The position numbers and the translations under genes were made by a program. Shown one piece after another: positions 1 through 8,583 of a stretch of 64,000 nucleotides of DNA (position 1 is its first letter; each line of letters starts with the position of its first letter). The notes under the pieces are model-generated. The model was not told where the DNA came from and made no database searches. It worked only from the letters and a program-made list of their open reading frames with translations. Source of the DNA: UBA3478 sp965662045. GTDB taxonomy: Bacteria > Bacteroidota > Bacteroidia > Flavobacteriales > Flavobacteriaceae. The stretch spans positions 43,750 to 107,749 of the forward strand of contig CBFIGE010000009.1 in NCBI GenBank assembly GCA_965662045.1, read 5' to 3'.

Positions 1-190
1 GAAGCGATTCCATTTCGAACTGCTTTCGGAACAGGTATACCCCATAGTCCTTCCCATTGGTATCAGGTACCTGTACCCATTGGGCCTTCCACATTTTTTG
101 GGAGAATTCGGGTACTACTTCTTGGGCGAAGCTTTGGCAGGAAAAATACAAGGCGAATAAAAATAGCAGGGCTTTCAAGGTTTTTCTCAT
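1..190 (-). CDS. alpha-L-rhamnosidase-like (GH78) protein, N-terminal part only
   Basis: The minus strand from the ATG at 190 reads 63 codons without a stop and runs off the left edge. It begins with a signal peptide (MRKTLKALLFLFALYFSC, then SFAQ) and continues with WKAQWVQVPDTNGKDYGVY and LFRKQFEM, the way many Bacteroidota family-78 rhamnosidase-like proteins start their mature N-terminal jelly-roll domain. These enzymes are exported and cut alpha-L-rhamnose from oligosaccharides or glycosides. It is transcribed divergently from the complete GH78 gene at 458 and shares its control region. The catalytic domain lies outside the window, so activity cannot be judged; another sugar-binding protein with the same N-terminal domain is possible. 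Confidence 0.6.
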   Translation of the reverse strand, partial: MRKTLKALLFLFALYFSCQSFAQEVVPEFSQKMWKAQWVQVPDTNGKDYGVYLFRKQFEMESL

Positions 191-285
191 TTTCAAGGAG
201 TTGGTAAGGCTATATACGGAACCAAAGTCAATTTACTGAATTCATTAGTATCCTGTCAAATGTAGTTATCGTTTTTTGCATAGGT

Positions 286-391
286 GTTCTGTACTGTTTG
301 GTACATTCCTGGAATTTTAAATTACATTAGAGCAATCAAATGAGCTATTGAATTGTTAGGTTTTGGTTGCAACTTACTAACAGTACAGAAC
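286..391. promoter_or_regulatory. divergent control region with two inverted 13-bp sites
   Basis: The 267-bp gap between the two divergent rhamnosidase genes contains GTTCTGTACTGTT at 286-298 and its exact reverse complement AACAGTACAGAAC at 379-391, with 80 bp between them. Each sits toward one of the genes, as expected for a regulator that binds twice and controls both directions. A TAATCTTG at 413-420, one mismatch from the Bacteroidota TAnnTTTG element, could be the promoter of the gene at 458. The regulator is not known. Confidence 0.45.
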
Positions 392-457
392 AGTTTTATA
401 GTGTATTTTGGGTAATCTTGTGTTTATCGTCGCATCCTTTTCAAAAATTGAATTAGA

Positions 458-3400
458 ATGAAATTAAAGTTTGATTCAAAATATAGCATAGTTTTCTTAT
501 TGTGTTTTGTGGTTTTCCCAATGGCAACCCTATGGGCGCAATCCACTCCAAAACACTTACAGACCGAATATAGAGAAACACCATTGGGTATCGATATCGA
601 AACACCACGGTTCAGTTGGCAAATGGAGACCGATGCCGATCAACATGGCCAAAGCCAAACAGCGTATCAGATCAAAATGACCGATGAAGCTGGCGAACCG
701 ATCTGGGATTCCCAAAAAACCGCAAGCGATATTTCATTGGGAATCTCATATTCTGGAGAAGAATTAAAACCGACAACCCGTTATAGTTGGGAATTGACTG
801 TTTGGGACCAACAAGGAAAACCGAATACAGCTTCCTCATGGTTCGAAACCGGCCTGTTGGATACCAACCCAAATTCTGCCAGATGGAACAACGCCCAATG
901 GATAGGTGGAAGTGAGGAGGACTTGGTATTCTACTCCCATTACCTGTCCGTCTTCAAAATGGACTATGCCATACAATTGGACGCAACATCGAAAAGCACT
1001 AAAGCTTCTTTTGTATTTGGGGGCAACGATGCTCGTTTAATGGATACCGATAAAAATATTCAAGGAATCGAGGTCAAAAAAGACCAAAGCTATATCCGTT
1101 TTGAACTGGATATTTCAAAGGTAGATGGCACCGAAAATGGCTTGGCTAAGTTCAATGTGTACCGCGTGGGTTATGCTCCTGATGATAGTAATATTATCCC
1201 GTTTCGGTCTTTTGATGTTGCATTAAGCCTTGTCAACAGAGACAACAAGTATGATAATCATACTTTTTATGCGGAATGTAATTTTGGATTGTTCGTCGTA
1301 TATCTCGACGGAACGAAGGAGGAAAATAAAATTATTAAGGATGATGTTGAGAGTCCTAGTCCGTTCGCACCAAAAGGGTTTAATCTCAATCCCGTAGGTA
1401 CGGGAAACAATTATATCAGTTTCCCCATGGTAGCCGACATTGGGTTCTATGCGGAAGCAGGTCAAAAAGCAAATTTTTCAAATGTACATATCCAAAATTT
1501 CAGGGAACCATCAAACATTCTTTTTTCCGAAAGTTTGGAATCTGAGGAAAACTATCATGGTATTTATGGAGACAAAAAGAACCTCTCAATTTCTGATGGA
1601 ACTTTTCAAATAGAAGGAGACGAAACCGGCACCCTCATTTTAGCTGACCCCAGCCAAAATGCCACCCCGATGCTACGAACCGAATTCAAATCAGAAAACA
1701 AGAAAATTGTCAAGGCAAGATTGTATGTTACCGCTCGTGGTATTTATGAAATGTTTCTAAACGGTAAGCGAGTAGGCGAGGACTATTTTACGCCCGGACT
1801 TACCCAATACAACAAAACACACCAATACCAAGCCTATGATGTTACTGACCAGATTTCGGCCGGGAAAGACAATGCTTTAGGAGCTTTGATAGGCGAGGGC
1901 TGGTGGAGCGGCAACATTACGTACAGCGGCGAAAATTGGAACTATTTTGGCGACCGGCAATCCCTCTTGGCGCAATTGGTCATAACCTATGAAGATGGCA
2001 CGAAGCAGGCAATTACCACTAATGATTCTGATTGGAAATTATTTACAAATGGCCCCATTCGCTATGGAAGTTTTTTTCAAGGGGAAGTCTATGATGCTAC
2101 CAAGGAAAAGGAAATTGAAGATTGGGCAACCGCCGGTTATGATAATAGCGAATGGAAAGCTGCGGTTGAAGTGCCATTAACGGGAACCGCCTACCAAAAC
2201 GAAGATTTCAACTACGACAATCTAAAACTTATCGGACAAATCGGCGAAAGTCCGTCCATAGTTAAAAGTCTGTCTCCTATCGGCATGGATGAAATTCGCT
2301 CTGGGGTTTTTGTGTACGATATGGGGCAGAATATGGTCGGTTTTCCTGAAGTAAAATTACCGCCGGGAAAAGCAGGCGATACCATTACCCTCAGGTATGC
2401 CGAGGTAAAATACCCAGATCTTTCGGAATATGAAGGAAATACAGGAATGGTCATGCTCGAAAATATTCGCGCTGCCTTGACGCAGGATGTCTACATCAGA
2501 AAGGGCGAAGAAGAAACCATACGTCCTCGGTTTACCTTTCATGGGTTTCGGTACTTAGAGGTTACGGGAGTCGATTCGCCTATTCCCGTGGAAAATGTCA
2601 AAGGGCATGTGGTCAGTTCCATTAAAGAATTGGCATCGAATTATGAAACCTCGAACGAACTGGTCAACAAACTTTGGAAAAATATTACGTGGTCGTTGCG
2701 AGGGAATTTTTTATCTATTCCTACGGACACTCCTGCGCGGAACGAGCGTATGGGTTGGAGCGGCGATATCAACGTTTTTTCAAAGGCATCGACTTATTTG
2801 GCCGATGTAGGGCCGTTTTTGAACAGACATTTGTTGGCCATGCGCGACATTCAAAGCGCCGATGGAAGATTTACCGATGTGGCCCCGGTCGGTGGGGGTT
2901 TCGGGGGAACTCTTTGGGGCAGTGCTGGTATTATCGTCGCTTGGGAAGTTTATCAACAGTACGGAGATTTAGAACTGCTTGGGGAACATTACGATGCCAT
3001 GAAACGCTATGTGGAGTTCCTAAACTCTAAAATTGACCCAGAAACCGGAGTTTTGAATGAAGGCCCCTTGGGTGATTGGTTGAGTCCCGAAGGGTATAAA
3101 AATGAGGATACCGAACTTTGGGCGGTATACCATCTCTATGATTTGGAAATTTTGACAAAGACTGCCCGACTTTTGGGCAAGACCGAAGATGTCGCCGACT
3201 TTGAAAAACAATACCAAGGGCGAAAAGCATTTTTTAATAAAACGTACCTGGATAATGCCACTGGAAAAACACTTCATTTGGGTAATCAGGCGATGCGCTT
3301 TGGCCCGCCGATACCCGAAGATCGGCAAAAAAAGAAGGGCGATTTTGTAGATACACAGGCGTCGTACGCCATTCCCTTGGATCTAAATGTGCTTAACGAG

Positions 3401-4087
3401 GGCAATTCTCATAAGGCGATCGGTCACTTGGTCGCCTCGATAGAACGAGAAAATGAAGATGAGCTTGGTGCGGTACGCCCCGAGTATTCCTTGATGACCG
3501 GATTTATCGGTACGGCCTCGCTGAACCATGCGCTTTCCGAAAATGGCAAGGATGAAATCGCCTATCGCTTGTTGCAACAGACTTCCTATCCTTCTTGGTT
3601 ATATTCCGTAAAGAATGGTGCGACCACGATTTGGGAGCGTCTGAATTCTTACACCGTCGAAAATGGTTTTGGTGGAAATAACAGTATGAATTCCTTCAAC
3701 CATTATTCCTTCGGGGCGGTAGCTGCTTGGATGTATAACTATTCCTTGGGCATACAACGCGATCCAGACCATCCCGGATTCAAACAATTCATTTTAAAAC
3801 CTACACCTGACCCCGATAAAAACATGAAATTTGCCAAGGGCTATTATGATAGTATGTATGGGCGGATAAAAAGCGAGTGGAAATGGGAGGATGCTAGTTG
3901 GAGCTATCAAACCACAATTCCTGCAAATACCACTGCCACCTTACATTTGAAAACAAATTCCGTAAAAAACATTTCCGTTGGCGGGAAAAAATTGAAAAAA
4001 ATAAAGGGAATACAAATCCTTCAAAAAGAGGGGGACAAAGTGATTCTTGAATTGGCTTCTGGCAGCTATGATTTTAGAATCAAATAA
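458..4087 (+). CDS. secreted alpha-L-rhamnosidase, glycoside hydrolase family 78
   Basis: Hydrolyses terminal alpha-L-rhamnosyl residues by an inverting mechanism. The 1209-residue protein has a signal peptide (about 1-28, ending TLWAQ) and the N-terminal domain opening with LQTEYRETPLGIDIETPRFS. A long insert (about 150-360) resembles a laminin-G-like beta-sandwich. The motif GIYEMFLNGKRVGEDYFTPG follows near 427. The GH78 signature DTPARNERMGWSGD lies near 755-768 and carries the general-acid acidic residues; TIWERLNSY near 1056 supplies the likely general-base Glu. A small beta-sandwich ends the protein. Length is typical of large Bacteroidota GH78 enzymes. ATG at 458 gives a clean signal peptide. 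It faces the DUF1593 gene tail-to-tail with a 20-bp gap. Family call is firm; the natural glycoside is unknown. Confidence 0.9.
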   Translation: MKLKFDSKYSIVFLLCFVVFPMATLWAQSTPKHLQTEYRETPLGIDIETPRFSWQMETDADQHGQSQTAYQIKMTDEAGEPIWDSQKTASDISLGISYSGEELKPTTRYSWELTVWDQQGKPNTASSWFETGLLDTNPNSARWNNAQWIGGSEEDLVFYSHYLSVFKMDYAIQLDATSKSTKASFVFGGNDARLMDTDKNIQGIEVKKDQSYIRFELDISKVDGTENGLAKFNVYRVGYAPDDSNIIPFRSFDVALSLVNRDNKYDNHTFYAECNFGLFVVYLDGTKEENKIIKDDVESPSPFAPKGFNLNPVGTGNNYISFPMVADIGFYAEAGQKANFSNVHIQNFREPSNILFSESLESEENYHGIYGDKKNLSISDGTFQIEGDETGTLILADPSQNATPMLRTEFKSENKKIVKARLYVTARGIYEMFLNGKRVGEDYFTPGLTQYNKTHQYQAYDVTDQISAGKDNALGALIGEGWWSGNITYSGENWNYFGDRQSLLAQLVITYEDGTKQAITTNDSDWKLFTNGPIRYGSFFQGEVYDATKEKEIEDWATAGYDNSEWKAAVEVPLTGTAYQNEDFNYDNLKLIGQIGESPSIVKSLSPIGMDEIRSGVFVYDMGQNMVGFPEVKLPPGKAGDTITLRYAEVKYPDLSEYEGNTGMVMLENIRAALTQDVYIRKGEEETIRPRFTFHGFRYLEVTGVDSPIPVENVKGHVVSSIKELASNYETSNELVNKLWKNITWSLRGNFLSIPTDTPARNERMGWSGDINVFSKASTYLADVGPFLNRHLLAMRDIQSADGRFTDVAPVGGGFGGTLWGSAGIIVAWEVYQQYGDLELLGEHYDAMKRYVEFLNSKIDPETGVLNEGPLGDWLSPEGYKNEDTELWAVYHLYDLEILTKTARLLGKTEDVADFEKQYQGRKAFFNKTYLDNATGKTLHLGNQAMRFGPPIPEDRQKKKGDFVDTQASYAIPLDLNVLNEGNSHKAIGHLVASIERENEDELGAVRPEYSLMTGFIGTASLNHALSENGKDEIAYRLLQQTSYPSWLYSVKNGATTIWERLNSYTVENGFGGNNSMNSFNHYSFGAVAAWMYNYSLGIQRDPDHPGFKQFILKPTPDPDKNMKFAKGYYDSMYGRIKSEWKWEDASWSYQTTIPANTTATLHLKTNSVKNISVGGKKLKKIKGIQILQKEGDKVILELASGSYDFRIK

Positions 4088-4107
4088 GTTCTATTTGGTA
4101 ACTAAGT

Positions 4108-5652
4108 TTATTCAACCGAAAGCACAAAACGCACATAACGGGTCATCTGGTGTTCCCCATTATCTTTTACTTCGGCGATAACATGTAATTCTCCTTTTTG
4201 ATTGGCAGGTAAGACCAACGAGGCCTCTTGCTCGTTCGGAATTATTTGTGCCTCCCCCGAATAGCTTCCTACCTCTTTATAAACCCAATAGTTGATATTC
4301 AACTCATCGCCGTCCGGATCTGATGCCTCAATTTTTAAGGAAATGGTATCGCCAGCTTTTGTATCAATTCGTTTCGGAGAAATTGCCTTTATAGAAGGAG
4401 GATGGTTGGCATTTTCATAATCCTTTATACACCAGTCGGCCCTAGCAGCAAAATCCTCTTGTATTGCTTCGACCCATCTTATTTGGGGATAGGTTGGATC
4501 CATTTCTTTTGTAAAGGGATTATAATCCGCTGCCGCCTCCCCATCTTCCCATCGATTGGGCTGTTCTTTGGATTGCACCAATCGACCTCCCCAACCGCCC
4601 CATTCGGGATGGTCGATATTGTCAAGGCCTATATCCATAAGATGGAGATAGGCGGGGGAATCGCCTTCCGAGATAAAATCATATTTCCCGAAATCACCCC
4701 ATTGAGTTCCTTTGATTTTATTGATATCGCCATGAATATGTTCATCGTCCCCCTCTTGTTTTAGGCCATCCCCATAGCTGTAATATTGTTTTAGGAGCGG
4801 GCCATGATCATTAATGATTTCCTTGCCCATAAATCCACCTTCAAAGAGATAATGCTGAGATTTAGGTACCGCCTGTTTCCAAGGATAGGCAAAACACCAA
4901 AACTGGTTGGAGTTGTAAAAAATCTTAAGATCCGGCCAATTTGGGGCAATGTACTTTCTGTGGGTGGCATCTTGATCTAAAATGGCGTAGATGATCGCCT
5001 TATCATTTATCTTTTTTTGTATCGCCCCCCATTCCTCGGCGTCTTTGTATTCGTCTTCAATGGATTTAAGGGCACGGGCTATGGTATTGGTGCCGCCCCA
5101 AACCTGCAAATAGAGGGGTTCCATGTTGTCATCTAAAAGGCTAGCTTTTATAAAGTTCGACCCATCCGTATCTTTTTCCATTTCGCCTTCAAAATCGATA
5201 TTCCCGACTTTTACCAGACTTCTGAGGTCATCGGCAGTAGGAAAACCTTTGGCATGTTGACTTAGTTTCGGATAAACTTCCTCGTAGGCATCCAGCAAAG
5301 GATTCATCCACTCCGTACCAGGCCAGCGAAGATCTGGTATCGCACCGTACAAATTTTTGGTCATTTCCATTTCGGATGTGAATAGCGTGCCTTTTCCATC
5401 ACCTTTGTAATGCCACATGGAACTGCTGATGACAAGGCCTTCGATTTTAAATTCATTGGCGTACAACAGCATTCTAATGAACGAATCCACATCATCGATT
5501 TCGCCATCGGTAGTTACTATCGTTCTTGGTAAATCGGAGACATCCTCTTCAGATTGCTGTTCTTTTTGTACACAGGCGACCACCATTGCGCAAATAATGA
5601 AGAAGCTGAATAAATTTTGCATACTAGTTTTCTTATTTTGAACTCGTCTCAT
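4108..5652 (-). CDS. DUF1593 nucleoside-hydrolase-like lipoprotein
   Basis: Last gene of the long minus-strand operon. The 514-residue protein has a lipoprotein signal ending MVVAC (Cys27; a second Met at residue 11, position 5622, is an alternative start with fewer positive charges). After it comes TTDGEIDDVDSF, an acidic cluster like the calcium-binding start of nucleoside hydrolases, which places it in the SDE182/DUF1593 family. The C-terminal part (about 410-510, with SPKRIDTKAGD and SDPDGDELN) is the immunoglobulin-like domain usual in this family. Members are encoded in polysaccharide-degradation loci and are proposed to act on glycosides, but the substrate is not established. It starts 9 bp after the TolB-like gene, so the two are almost certainly co-transcribed. 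Confidence 0.75.
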   Translation of the reverse strand: MRRVQNKKTSMQNLFSFFIICAMVVACVQKEQQSEEDVSDLPRTIVTTDGEIDDVDSFIRMLLYANEFKIEGLVISSSMWHYKGDGKGTLFTSEMEMTKNLYGAIPDLRWPGTEWMNPLLDAYEEVYPKLSQHAKGFPTADDLRSLVKVGNIDFEGEMEKDTDGSNFIKASLLDDNMEPLYLQVWGGTNTIARALKSIEDEYKDAEEWGAIQKKINDKAIIYAILDQDATHRKYIAPNWPDLKIFYNSNQFWCFAYPWKQAVPKSQHYLFEGGFMGKEIINDHGPLLKQYYSYGDGLKQEGDDEHIHGDINKIKGTQWGDFGKYDFISEGDSPAYLHLMDIGLDNIDHPEWGGWGGRLVQSKEQPNRWEDGEAAADYNPFTKEMDPTYPQIRWVEAIQEDFAARADWCIKDYENANHPPSIKAISPKRIDTKAGDTISLKIEASDPDGDELNINYWVYKEVGSYSGEAQIIPNEQEASLVLPANQKGELHVIAEVKDNGEHQMTRYVRFVLSVE

Positions 5653-5661
5653 GGTTTTCTT

Positions 5662-7170
5662 TTACCTCGTATTGGTCACAAAAGCTATTTTCTTACTATC
5701 TGGAGACCAGCTCGGTACATTGATAGTCCCTTGGCCCCCGTAGATATATCCGATTATTTTGGGTGTACCACCTTCATAAGGCATCAACCGTAAAAGACAG
5801 TGTTTGTAAAATGGATGGCTACTTGGGTCGATGTCCTTCGGAAAGGAAATAAAAACGATCCATTTCTTATCCGGACTAATATGAGGGAACCAATCATTGT
5901 AATCATCAAAGGTCAACTGAATTTGATTCTTCCCGTCAGCATCCATACGCCAAAGTTGCATTCTCCCGCTACGGGTCGAGTTGAAAAAGATATGTTTTCC
6001 ATCGGGACTATATTCAGGCCCATCATCCAAAGTGGCAAGGTCGGTCAATTTTTCTTCTTTTCCGGAATCGATGTCTATGGTAATGATATTGTACGCATCG
6101 TCCCGGTTTCCAGTAAAGACCATTTTAGTGTTGTCTGGAGACCATCCGTGAAAATAGGAAGCTCCGACCCCTGGTTTTGTGACCATCTTGGGCAAAGAAT
6201 CACCCTCAGCGGTCATATAGTACAGCGCAGAAGTGCCACCATCTTCCTGGTTATGGTTGCTTATTCCCAATATTTTGCCATCAAAGGTCAGAACATGGTC
6301 GTTATTGTTGTTTACCGCGAAACCGGTATTCAGTGGGGTAATGGAGTTGGTGGAAAGTCGGTAGTTATACAAATACCCTTTGGAGTTATATATTAACCTT
6401 TTTCCGTCAACTGTCCAGTTGGGCGCCTGTATCGAATGTGCAGATTGGTAGATGATTTTCCGAAGTCCGGTCTCAACGTCCATTAGCTCTAAATTACTAC
6501 CAAGATAATCAAGATAAGGTGTATAATCGGGATCTACTGGTCTGATGATTCGAACATTCCTATAGATGGCACTTTCACTAACATCGGGATTGTGGGAGCA
6601 TACGTAGATTCCAATATATAACTCGTTATCCATCTGCATATTATCCAAAGTCAAGCTGGTAAATTCTTCACCGAACTTAGCAGTGGACATTACATAGGTA
6701 TCCCCTTTTCTTTCTAATTGAATCACGTCGGGAGAGGTTGCGGCGGAAACCACTTCTTCAGTATCGGCCGCAACAGCTTTGCGATATTGTAACGAGGTGA
6801 GCCCGTCACCATGGGTACTCGCATTAACGTGCTTCGAGTTGGGATCCAAACTGTTTTTGATGATCCATCCTACTTTTCGGTGGGGGTCAACTCCGGACCC
6901 GACAAATTCGACTTCGGCCCTAAGGATAAAATCGCCTTGAATGGTCGTCCACAAATATTGAAATTCGTCCGATCCGAACCACATATTGGTGCCGGAACCG
7001 CTCAAGGTATAGGTTTGATTTTCAGCGGTGTATTCCGCTTTTCCTTCTATTTTACAGTTACCTATATCGACATTCCTATCGAATATTCCTATTCGGCTTT
7101 GCGCCGATACCCCTGACCAGCAAAACTGCAATAGTATGAAGATGATGACATAAGGTTTTAAGTTTTTCAT
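5662..7170 (-). CDS. exported TolB-like beta-propeller protein
   Basis: The start at 7170 (MKNLKPYVII) is preferred over an upstream in-frame Met at 7221 because it gives a standard signal peptide ending SVSAQ. Residues about 25-210 form a beta-sandwich resembling DUF1349 or concanavalin-like domains (WFGSDEFQYLWTTIQGDF). Residues about 230-500 hold repeated PD40/WD40-like blades, for example APNWTVDGKRLIYNS, EYSPDGKHIFFNSTRSG and SWSPDSKKIAFVTN. Such proteins are periplasmic or surface binding or scaffold proteins, sometimes lyases; no catalytic residues can be assigned here. It lies between the esterase gene (71-bp gap) and the DUF1593 gene in the operon. Confidence 0.75.
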   Translation of the reverse strand: MKNLKPYVIIFILLQFCWSGVSAQSRIGIFDRNVDIGNCKIEGKAEYTAENQTYTLSGSGTNMWFGSDEFQYLWTTIQGDFILRAEVEFVGSGVDPHRKVGWIIKNSLDPNSKHVNASTHGDGLTSLQYRKAVAADTEEVVSAATSPDVIQLERKGDTYVMSTAKFGEEFTSLTLDNMQMDNELYIGIYVCSHNPDVSESAIYRNVRIIRPVDPDYTPYLDYLGSNLELMDVETGLRKIIYQSAHSIQAPNWTVDGKRLIYNSKGYLYNYRLSTNSITPLNTGFAVNNNNDHVLTFDGKILGISNHNQEDGGTSALYYMTAEGDSLPKMVTKPGVGASYFHGWSPDNTKMVFTGNRDDAYNIITIDIDSGKEEKLTDLATLDDGPEYSPDGKHIFFNSTRSGRMQLWRMDADGKNQIQLTFDDYNDWFPHISPDKKWIVFISFPKDIDPSSHPFYKHCLLRLMPYEGGTPKIIGYIYGGQGTINVPSWSPDSKKIAFVTNTR

Positions 7171-7241
7171 TTTTAAAGTATTATTTGTCTTTTTTGAAAT
7201 TTTGAGAGATTTTAAAGTCAATGAATGTATTGGTTTTTTGT

Positions 7242-8273
7242 TTATTCAAAATCAAGATATAAATCAAAAAAAGGTAGTACCTGTTGAGGTATGCGTCCTT
7301 CATGGGTATAAATATTATTGACATGCGTGCCAATATATTCCTCGGAAAAATGGGCGATTCCCACATTTTCAAGTTGTTGGCTGAACATTTTGCATTGGAT
7401 CGTAAAACGTTCGCCTGCATTTCGGCCCCAATCCAATTTTATGGCTTTCAATTTTTTTAGATTATCCAAGTAATCTGGAATCATATAAAAAGGCATGTTT
7501 TCATGCCATTTTTTCAAAATTTCTTGGTTTACTTTCATTTCTTCATTTACATATTCAAACGGAACATCACAATAAAAGGGAGCTTTGTTTGGATTAGGTG
7601 ACCATGAGCGTCCGAAGGCAACTACGACTTTACCAAAATAGGTTTTGGCAAGATCATCAATGGTCTTTACTTCGGCAAATTCCTTGTAGGTATTACTATT
7701 TGGGCCGTATTCCCGTACAATGGCCAAGGCACCGGGGCTTATCGCATAGACTGAACTAAAGACATCCGGATGTTTCATGGCATGTTTCAACGCTCCATAA
7801 CCGCCCATACTATGGCCCGTGATACCGCGACTTTCTTTTTTTGCCAATGTTCGATAATTGGTATCCATATATGAAACCAAATCAAACACGGTAAAGTCCT
7901 CCCAATTTCCGAATACTTCCGAGTTGGAATAAAAACTACCATCATATGTGGTTTTCTGGTCGGGAATGACCATAATGAACGGATCAATCTTTTGTTCATG
8001 AATAGCGTAATCGAGCAAGTCTTTCATTCGTTCCATCAATTTGTCATCGGTTAAAAAACCATGAAGAAAGTAAATGACAGGATATTTTTTATTGGAAGTC
8101 TCATAATTTGGCGGCAAATACACCGAAACTGAGCGTGTTGGGTTTTCACCAAAATCGTTTTCAAGATTTTTGGAATACAACGAATCGGTTACCACAGAAC
8201 CACTTAAAACAGTCTGCCCATAAACGGTCAGGATAATGAAACTAAATACGACAAATAAAAATGTTTTTTTCAT
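7242..8273 (-). CDS. secreted esterase, esterase-D/Fes-like alpha/beta hydrolase
   Basis: An exported serine esterase of 343 residues with signal peptide MKKTFLFVVFSFIILTVYGQ. FLHGFLTDD near 70 supplies the oxyanion region, GHSMGGYGAL near 154 carries the nucleophile Ser, and a C-terminal His lies in the region around IGTHVNN. This is the PF00756 type that includes feruloyl and acetylxylan esterases and S-formylglutathione hydrolase. In this operon, with two glycoside hydrolases and two type-B carboxylesterases nearby, removal of acyl groups from a glycoside is the most sensible role, but the substrate cannot be read from sequence. The gene lies 10 bp after the small AtuA partner. Confidence 0.8.
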   Translation of the reverse strand: MKKTFLFVVFSFIILTVYGQTVLSGSVVTDSLYSKNLENDFGENPTRSVSVYLPPNYETSNKKYPVIYFLHGFLTDDKLMERMKDLLDYAIHEQKIDPFIMVIPDQKTTYDGSFYSNSEVFGNWEDFTVFDLVSYMDTNYRTLAKKESRGITGHSMGGYGALKHAMKHPDVFSSVYAISPGALAIVREYGPNSNTYKEFAEVKTIDDLAKTYFGKVVVAFGRSWSPNPNKAPFYCDVPFEYVNEEMKVNQEILKKWHENMPFYMIPDYLDNLKKLKAIKLDWGRNAGERFTIQCKMFSQQLENVGIAHFSEEYIGTHVNNIYTHEGRIPQQVLPFFDLYLDFE

Positions 8274-8283
8274 GTGTTACTTT

Positions 8284-8583
8284 TTAAATATTCATCTCCA
8301 GCAAATGGGAAGCTAACGACTTTCCATGTTTGTCCAAAGCTAAAGAACGGGTAACGCCGCCCCCAAGAGCATCGTGCATCACAAAATTTAGCGCAGCTAT
8401 TTTTGGTAATTCATATCTGATTACTTCGCCTTTTACATCTCTCGAAAAGTGTTTTTTGACTTTTTCAGCAGTAACTTTCTCGGTCAGTATTGGGTAGTCC
8501 TTCTCATTATAAGCGATAACAGAAACATTGACAATATTTCCCTTATCTCCAGTTCTGGAATGTGCTATTTCCCTTAACTTCAT
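8284..8583 (-). CDS. AtuA-like C-terminal partner (ferredoxin-fold) protein
   Basis: A 99-residue protein starting MKLREIAHSRTGDKGNIVNV. This matches the small C-terminal domain of AtuA/DUF1446 proteins, in which HSRSGDKG-like residues are conserved; in many bacteria it is fused to the AtuA body. Here it is a separate gene that abuts the stop codon of the DUF1446 gene with no gap, so the two products very likely form one complex. There is no signal peptide, so it is cytoplasmic. Biochemical function of the family is not established. Confidence 0.75.
   Translation of the reverse strand: MKLREIAHSRTGDKGNIVNVSVIAYNEKDYPILTEKVTAEKVKKHFSRDVKGEVIRYELPKIAALNFVMHDALGGGVTRSLALDKHGKSLASHLLEMNI

Noticed and set aside
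57..239. Plus-strand open frame of 60 codons at the left edge
   Set aside because: It is antisense to the rhamnosidase N-terminus on the minus strand, which has a signal peptide and a recognisable domain.
2674..3030. Overlapping plus-strand frame within the GH78 gene
   Set aside because: Shadow of a conserved catalytic region; arginine-rich with no recognisable features.
5800..6396. Long open frame (198 codons) on the plus strand inside the TolB-like gene
   Set aside because: It shows no domain or signal and is fully antisense to a protein with clear beta-propeller repeats.
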